A stretch of 10,154 bases of DNA from Pseudomonadota bacterium (GTDB taxonomy: Bacteria > Pseudomonadota > Alphaproteobacteria > Rhizobiales > Devosiaceae). Below the pieces are notes generated by a model. It made no database searches and had not been told where the DNA came from. It was given only the letters and a program-made list of their open reading frames with translations. Positions 6,645 to 10,154 of the stretch are shown in pieces (position 1 is the first letter of the stretch; each line of letters begins with the position of its first letter). A program made the position numbers and the translations under genes. The stretch lies in NCBI GenBank assembly GCA_023430705.1, contig JAEYZJ010000166.1, forward strand, positions 1 to 10,154, in the 5' to 3' direction.

Positions 6645-6814
6645 GGTTAGTCCCCGGGAACGCCTGTTTTTGCTGGTCATTCGAGCGCTATCACCCGGCT
6701 TCATTGGGCTTGGCTATATCATGTATTGAGGCCCCCCCGTTGCCGTCAAAGCTGTGCGCATCCGATTGTCTTTTCAGATGATCGCAATCGAAACGACCTA
6801 TGGGGGTTCCATTA
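6645..6814. promoter_or_regulatory. Divergent control region between the two transporter operons
   Basis: This 170-bp gap must hold promoters for both operons. Visible elements are a 6-bp inverted repeat CGATTG (6763-6768) / CAATCG (6785-6790) with a 16-base spacer, a TTGACG on the minus strand at 6744-6749 that could be a -35 for the leftward operon (its -10 is poor), CTATAT at 6714-6719 on the plus strand without a matching -35, and a run of seven C at 6732-6738. The region looks less GC-rich than the flanking genes. Coordinated regulation of both operons is plausible from the layout; no regulator is encoded nearby. Confidence 0.5.
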
Positions 6815-7228
6815 ATGAAGAAATTCGCTCTCACCGCCCTGGCGACGCTGATGCTCGCGGGCTCGGCTCATGCCGAAGGCAACCTTGCCTCGAACGGCAC
6901 TGACCTCAAGCTGGACATCAACACCGAAGACTTGACCTTCTCGCAGAACACCTGGGAGCTGGAGACGGGCAAGTACTACCGGATCGACATCACGTCGGAC
7001 GGCGGCGAGGAAATCTCCGTCGTGTCGCCCGAGCTGTGGCGCAACTCGTGGATCAACCAGATTGTGGTCAATGACCTCGAGGTGAAGAGCCACGGCCTCT
7101 ACTCGATCGAGTTCGACGACGCGGGCACCTTCACCATCTCCTTCGTGCCGATCCGTCCGGGCGAGTACGACATCTACGTGCCGGGCTACGAAGGTCGCGG
7201 CCTCAAGGGCAAGTTCGTCGTCAAATGA
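6815..7228 (+). CDS. Secreted cupredoxin-like protein lacking copper ligands
   Basis: Periplasmic beta-rich protein of 137 aa, first in the rightward operon. The ATG at 6815 gives a textbook Sec signal (MKKFALTALATLMLAGSAHA, cleavage after residue 20) with GGGGG at 6802-6806 eight bases before; an in-frame ATG at 6800 would add five residues before it. The C-terminus reads FVPIRPGEYDIYVPGYEGRG then LKGKFVVK, which follows the final loop of cupredoxins (Y-x-F/Y-C-x-x-PGH-x-x-x-GM-x-G-x-x-V). The copper Cys, His and Met align with Val122, Tyr125 and Leu130, and the mature chain has no Cys, no Met and only one His (His93). It is acidic: 20 Asp/Glu against 10 Lys/Arg in 117 residues. A type 1 copper site is therefore excluded. 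A structural, chaperone or hard-metal-binding role is open. The stop overlaps the next start as ATGA. Confidence 0.82.
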   Translation: MKKFALTALATLMLAGSAHAEGNLASNGTDLKLDINTEDLTFSQNTWELETGKYYRIDITSDGGEEISVVSPELWRNSWINQIVVNDLEVKSHGLYSIEFDDAGTFTISFVPIRPGEYDIYVPGYEGRGLKGKFVVK

Positions 7229-8214
7229 TGGACCGCCGCACATTCATCGGAGCGGGGGCGGCTCTGCTCGCCACCGCCGCCAGCATGCCCGCCGCCCGGG
7301 CCAGCGGCACCGGCAACATCTTCGTTTCGACCGAGAAGGGCAACGAGGTCGTCGTCTTCGACCCCGCGCTCAACCTCATCAAGCGGATTCCGACCTCGCG
7401 GCGCCCGCGCGACATGCACTTCAACGCCGCCAAGGACATGCTCTATGTCGCCTGCGGCGATGACGACGCCATCGACGTGATCGATGTCGCCAAGCTCGAA
7501 GTGGTGGACTCGATCCCCACCGGGCCGAGCCCGGAGGTGTTCGCCTTCTCGCCGGACGAGAAGTTCATCTACGTCTCCAACGAGGAGGACTCGCGCCTCG
7601 AGGCCATCGACCTCGAGACCCGCGTTTCCGTGCAGGACATCCCGACCGGGGCCGAGCCCGAAGGCGTGCTGGTCATGCCCGACGGCAAGACCGCCTACGT
7701 CACTTCCGAGGTCGCGGACATGGTGCACGTGGTCGACACGACCACCGGCGCCGTGACCAAGAACATCCTCGTCGGCACCCGCCCGCGCCGCTTCATCCTG
7801 ACGCCGGACCACTCCGAACTCTGGGTCAGCTGCGAACTCTCGTCCGAGATCTACATCATCGACACGGCCACCAACGAGATCAAGGGCGAGAGCCTGATCT
7901 ACGTGCCGGACGGCTTCCGCGAGGAAGACGTCACCCCGGTGGGCATGGCGGTGACCAAGGACGGCAGCAAGATCCTGATCAGCCTGGGCCGCGCCAACCA
8001 CATCGTCATCATCGATGCCAGGAGCCACGACGTGCTCAGCTACGTGCTCGTGGGGCGGCGGGCCTGGTCGGTGGACCTGTCGAGCGACGAGACCAGGGCC
8101 TATGTGGCCAACGGCCTCTCCGACGACATCACCGTGATCGACATGGCGACGATGAAGGCGACGGTCTCCATTCCCGTCGGCCGCGTTCCGCACTCGGTGG
8201 TTATCGATGACTAG
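7225..8214 (+). CDS. YVTN-family seven-bladed beta-propeller, PQQ-catabolism associated (PedA2-like)
   Basis: Periplasmic propeller protein of 329 aa, recognised as the family linked to PQQ-dependent alcohol catabolism (TIGR03866-like). The N-terminus MMDRRTFIGAGAALLATAAS has a twin-arginine motif (DRRTFIG) and an ARA-S cleavage site near residue 27, suggesting Tat export in folded form. Seven repeats of about 41 residues follow, each with a strand like IYVSN/AYVTS/AYVAN, then VxxID, then IPTGxxPxx. They begin near residues 31, 72, 114, 156, 198, 249 and 290. Blade 5 carries about ten extra residues (YVPDGFREEDVTP). Starts at 7225 (ATGA overlap) or 7228 (TGATG) are both possible. The stop lies inside the next gene (8-base overlap). 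In P. putida the counterpart belongs to the PedA1A2BC system needed for lanthanide-dependent growth; its biochemical role is not settled. Confidence 0.9.
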   Translation: MMDRRTFIGAGAALLATAASMPAARASGTGNIFVSTEKGNEVVVFDPALNLIKRIPTSRRPRDMHFNAAKDMLYVACGDDDAIDVIDVAKLEVVDSIPTGPSPEVFAFSPDEKFIYVSNEEDSRLEAIDLETRVSVQDIPTGAEPEGVLVMPDGKTAYVTSEVADMVHVVDTTTGAVTKNILVGTRPRRFILTPDHSELWVSCELSSEIYIIDTATNEIKGESLIYVPDGFREEDVTPVGMAVTKDGSKILISLGRANHIVIIDARSHDVLSYVLVGRRAWSVDLSSDETRAYVANGLSDDITVIDMATMKATVSIPVGRVPHSVVIDD

Positions 8215-9388
8215 GACCTCCCTGGGGCTCCTGACCTTCGTGGCGTCGCTCATCATGAGCGGCGCCGCCTTTGCTGCCGACGTCAAGGTCGGCTACCTCG
8301 GGCTCAAGGACGACCTGCGCTATCATCCGCAGGTGGCCTATACCCGCATCCAGATCGCCCCCGCGCTCAATCCCGTCGAGGGCGCCCGGCTCGGGATCGA
8401 GGACCTGGGCATCGTCACCGACGCAGTCGGCGTCACGCTCAGCCTCGACGAGCAGCAGGCGACCGATGCCGCCGACGCCATCGCCCGGGTCGCCGCCATG
8501 TCCGCGGCCGGCGAGAAGTTCGTCATCCTCGACCTGCCGGGCGATATCGTGGCGCAGGTCGCCGCAGCGTCCGCCGCACTGCCGATCACGCTGGTCAATG
8601 CCACCGCACCGCAGGATGCGCTGCGCGAGCTGTGCCAGCCCAACCTCATCCACACCGGCGCCTCCGATCGCATGCTCGCCGACACCTACACCCAGTTCCT
8701 GCGCCACCGGAACTGGACCAGGGTGCTGATCCTCGTCGGCAAGGAGCCGCGCGACGCCGAGATCGCCGACGCCTTCGAGGCCTCGGCCAGGCGCCTGCGC
8801 CTCGAGATCCGCGACCGCCGCGAGTTCACCACCTCGACCGACCCGGCCAACCGCGAGCAGAACAACACCATGCTGGTGACCGGGGGGACCGACTACGACG
8901 TGATCTTCGTCGCCGACAGCCTCGGCGAGTATGCCCGCTACCTCAACTATGCGACGCAGCTGGCACGACCGGTGATCGGCGCCACCGGCCTCACCGCCTC
9001 CGAATGGCACTGGTCCTGGGACCGCGACGGCGCCACCCAGGTGACGCTGCGCTTCCAGCGCCTCGCCGAGGGCGGCCGCTTCATGTCGGGCGAGGACTGG
9101 TCGACCTGGATCGCCGCCAAATCGATCGCCACGGCCTATGCCAAGGCCCGCTCCGACGATCCGGCGAAGGTGTACGAGTACCTGCGCGGCCGGCGCTTCA
9201 ACATCGACGGCTCCAAGGGCTACCGCATGAACTTCCGTCCCTGGGACGGGCAGCTGCGCATGCCCACGGTGCTGGCGACCTCGAATGCGGTGACCGAATC
9301 CGCGCCCTTCCCCGAGTTCCTCCACCAGACCAACGAGCTCGATACGCTCGGCGTCGACGAGCCGGAGTCCAAGTGCAAGGCGTCCTAG
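8207..9388 (+). CDS. Periplasmic type I binding protein of PQQ-alcohol-dehydrogenase ABC system (PedA1-like)
   Basis: Binding component of the PedA1A2BC/Lut-type transporter; 393 aa, TIGR03863-like by overall sequence. The signal peptide is MTRTSLGLLTFVASLIMSGA followed by AFA, with cleavage after residue 23 giving ADVKVGYLG. The body has the two-lobe type I periplasmic fold seen in branched-chain amino acid binders: VEGARLGIEDL near 57-67, FVILDLPGD near 105, RNWTRVLILVG near 168-178 and YDVIFVADS near 230-238. It has two cysteines after the signal, Cys143 and Cys390 in the C-terminal ESKCKAS, which could form a disulfide. The ATG at 8207 overlaps the propeller gene by 8 bases. The 3' end overlaps the permease by 16 bases, and no ATPase gene stands between them. 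The ligand is unproven; lanthanide ions or a lanthanide complex are candidates from the P. putida and Methylorubrum work. Confidence 0.9.
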   Translation: MTRTSLGLLTFVASLIMSGAAFAADVKVGYLGLKDDLRYHPQVAYTRIQIAPALNPVEGARLGIEDLGIVTDAVGVTLSLDEQQATDAADAIARVAAMSAAGEKFVILDLPGDIVAQVAAASAALPITLVNATAPQDALRELCQPNLIHTGASDRMLADTYTQFLRHRNWTRVLILVGKEPRDAEIADAFEASARRLRLEIRDRREFTTSTDPANREQNNTMLVTGGTDYDVIFVADSLGEYARYLNYATQLARPVIGATGLTASEWHWSWDRDGATQVTLRFQRLAEGGRFMSGEDWSTWIAAKSIATAYAKARSDDPAKVYEYLRGRRFNIDGSKGYRMNFRPWDGQLRMPTVLATSNAVTESAPFPEFLHQTNELDTLGVDEPESKCKAS

Positions 9389-10154
9389 GCTACTGGCTCG
9401 GCTTCTCGGCCATCACCCGGCGCGAGATCGCCAAGTTCCTGCGCCAGACGGAGCGGCTGATCTCGGCCATTGTCCGCCCGGCGCTCTGGCTCATCGTCTT
9501 TGCCGCCGGGCTGCACGACATCCTGGGCGTCTCGATCATCCCGCCCTACACGACCTACGTGCCGTACCAGGAATACGTGCTGCCCGGACTGATCGGCATT
9601 GTCATCCTGTTCCAGTGCATGCAGTCGGCGCTCTCGATGGTCTATGACCGCGAGGCGGGCGTGATGCGCTCCATGCTGGTCACGCCGCTGCCGCGCTTCT
9701 TCCTGCTGTTTTCCAAGATCGCTGCGGCCACCGCGCTCTCGATCATCCAGGTCTATGCCTTCCTGCTCGTCGCCCGCCTTGTCGGTTTCGGGTTCCCGGA
9801 CCTGGGCTTCGTCTACATCCTGCCCGGTATCGTGCTGGCCGGACTGATGCTCGGCTCGATGGGGCTGCTCGTCTCGGTCTACACGCCGCAGATCGAGAAC
9901 TTCGCCGGCATGATGAACTTCGTCGTCTTTCCCATGTTCTTCCTCTCCTCCGCGCTCTACCCGCTGTGGAAGCTGCGCGAAGCCGGGGCCGACGTCATCT
10001 GGTGGCTGAGCCAGGTCAACCCGCTCACCTATGCCATCGAGATGATCCGCTTCCTCGCCTACGGGCGGATGGACTGGCTGTCGCTCGCCGTGGTGGTGGG
10101 CGTCACCGCCGTCGCCTTCCTCCTCGCGGCCCGCGGCTACGACCCGCAGGCCGG
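9373..10154 (+). CDS. pedC: ABC-2 type permease of PQQ-alcohol-dehydrogenase system (PedC-like), 3' end outside the window
   Basis: Inner-membrane channel partner of the PedB-like ATPase. Read through to the window end without a stop, giving 260 residues and an incomplete last codon. Since the family is about this long, little is missing. The GTG at 9373-9375 is chosen because GGAG (9364-9367) stands five bases before it; it overlaps the binding-protein gene by 16 bases. The protein begins VQGVLGYWLGFSAITRREIA. Membrane segments follow at about 30-47 (IVRPALWLIVFAAG), 70-90, 114-138, 150-175, 180-200 and 233-255. The ABC-2 hallmarks are YDREAGVMRSMLVTPLPR in the cytosolic loop and FPMFFLSSALYPL plus VNPLTYAIEMIR near the C-terminus, as in NodJ/DrrB-type exporters. 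The fold is that of an exporter, although the locus carries a periplasmic binding protein. Confidence 0.9.
   Translation, partial: MQGVLGYWLGFSAITRREIAKFLRQTERLISAIVRPALWLIVFAAGLHDILGVSIIPPYTTYVPYQEYVLPGLIGIVILFQCMQSALSMVYDREAGVMRSMLVTPLPRFFLLFSKIAAATALSIIQVYAFLLVARLVGFGFPDLGFVYILPGIVLAGLMLGSMGLLVSVYTPQIENFAGMMNFVVFPMFFLSSALYPLWKLREAGADVIWWLSQVNPLTYAIEMIRFLAYGRMDWLSLAVVVGVTAVAFLLAARGYDPQA

Noticed and set aside
5598..6650. Long plus-strand open frame antisense to the NitT/TauT binding protein
   Set aside because: Arg/Leu/Gly/Val-rich shadow of a clearly real gene in high-GC DNA, with no recognisable domain or ribosome binding site.
7186..8286. Long minus-strand open frame opposite the propeller gene
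   Set aside because: His/Asp/Val-rich translation typical of the antisense of a GC-rich gene; the plus strand encodes an obvious seven-repeat protein.
8201..9325. Long minus-strand open frame opposite the PedA1-like gene
   Set aside because: Antisense shadow with low-complexity Gly/Val/Ala/Arg composition; the plus-strand product has a signal peptide and recognisable fold.

Overview
The window is visibly GC-rich, with strong G/C preference at third codon positions. The short ArgC form and the DeoD, NitT/TauT and PQQ-alcohol-oxidation gene families point to an alphaproteobacterium, probably Hyphomicrobiales. No 16S or other phylogenetic marker is present, so this placement is inference.

Left part (1-3347), housekeeping and signalling. 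A 5'-truncated membrane diguanylate cyclase (+) runs tail to tail into a small uncharacterised gene (-). Upstream of that gene on the same strand lies deoD (purine nucleoside phosphorylase). A 151-bp divergent promoter region separates deoD from argC (+), which carries arginine biosynthesis. No gene in this part is visibly connected to the next.

Right part (3348-10154), two interlocked ABC transport systems in two divergent operons around a 170-bp control region (6645-6814). The leftward operon encodes a NitT/TauT-type importer: substrate-binding protein, permease and ATPase. Its last gene is an ATPase of the class tied to PQQ-dependent alcohol dehydrogenase systems (PedB-like). The rightward operon encodes a small secreted cupredoxin-like protein, a YVTN beta-propeller (PedA2-like), a periplasmic type I binding protein (PedA1-like) and an ABC-2 permease (PedC-like) that runs off the window end. 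Every gene in both operons overlaps the next by 1 to 16 bases, so translational coupling is likely.

Together the right part holds all four components of a PedA1A2BC/Lut-type transporter. In Pseudomonas putida that transporter supports lanthanide-dependent growth, and related genes sit in the lanthanide utilisation cluster of Methylorubrum extorquens. Here the ATPase has moved to the opposite operon, where it is co-translated with a separate importer of unknown ligand. The first rightward gene looks like a cupredoxin whose copper ligands have all been replaced. A further oddity is the NitT/TauT permease, which lacks a canonical start codon where an ATGA overlap would be expected. No dehydrogenase, cytochrome or PQQ gene is inside the window, so the link to lanthanides or alcohol oxidation rests on family membership alone.

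No tRNA, rRNA, CRISPR array, insertion sequence or origin was seen. No gene-free stretch exceeds 300 bases.
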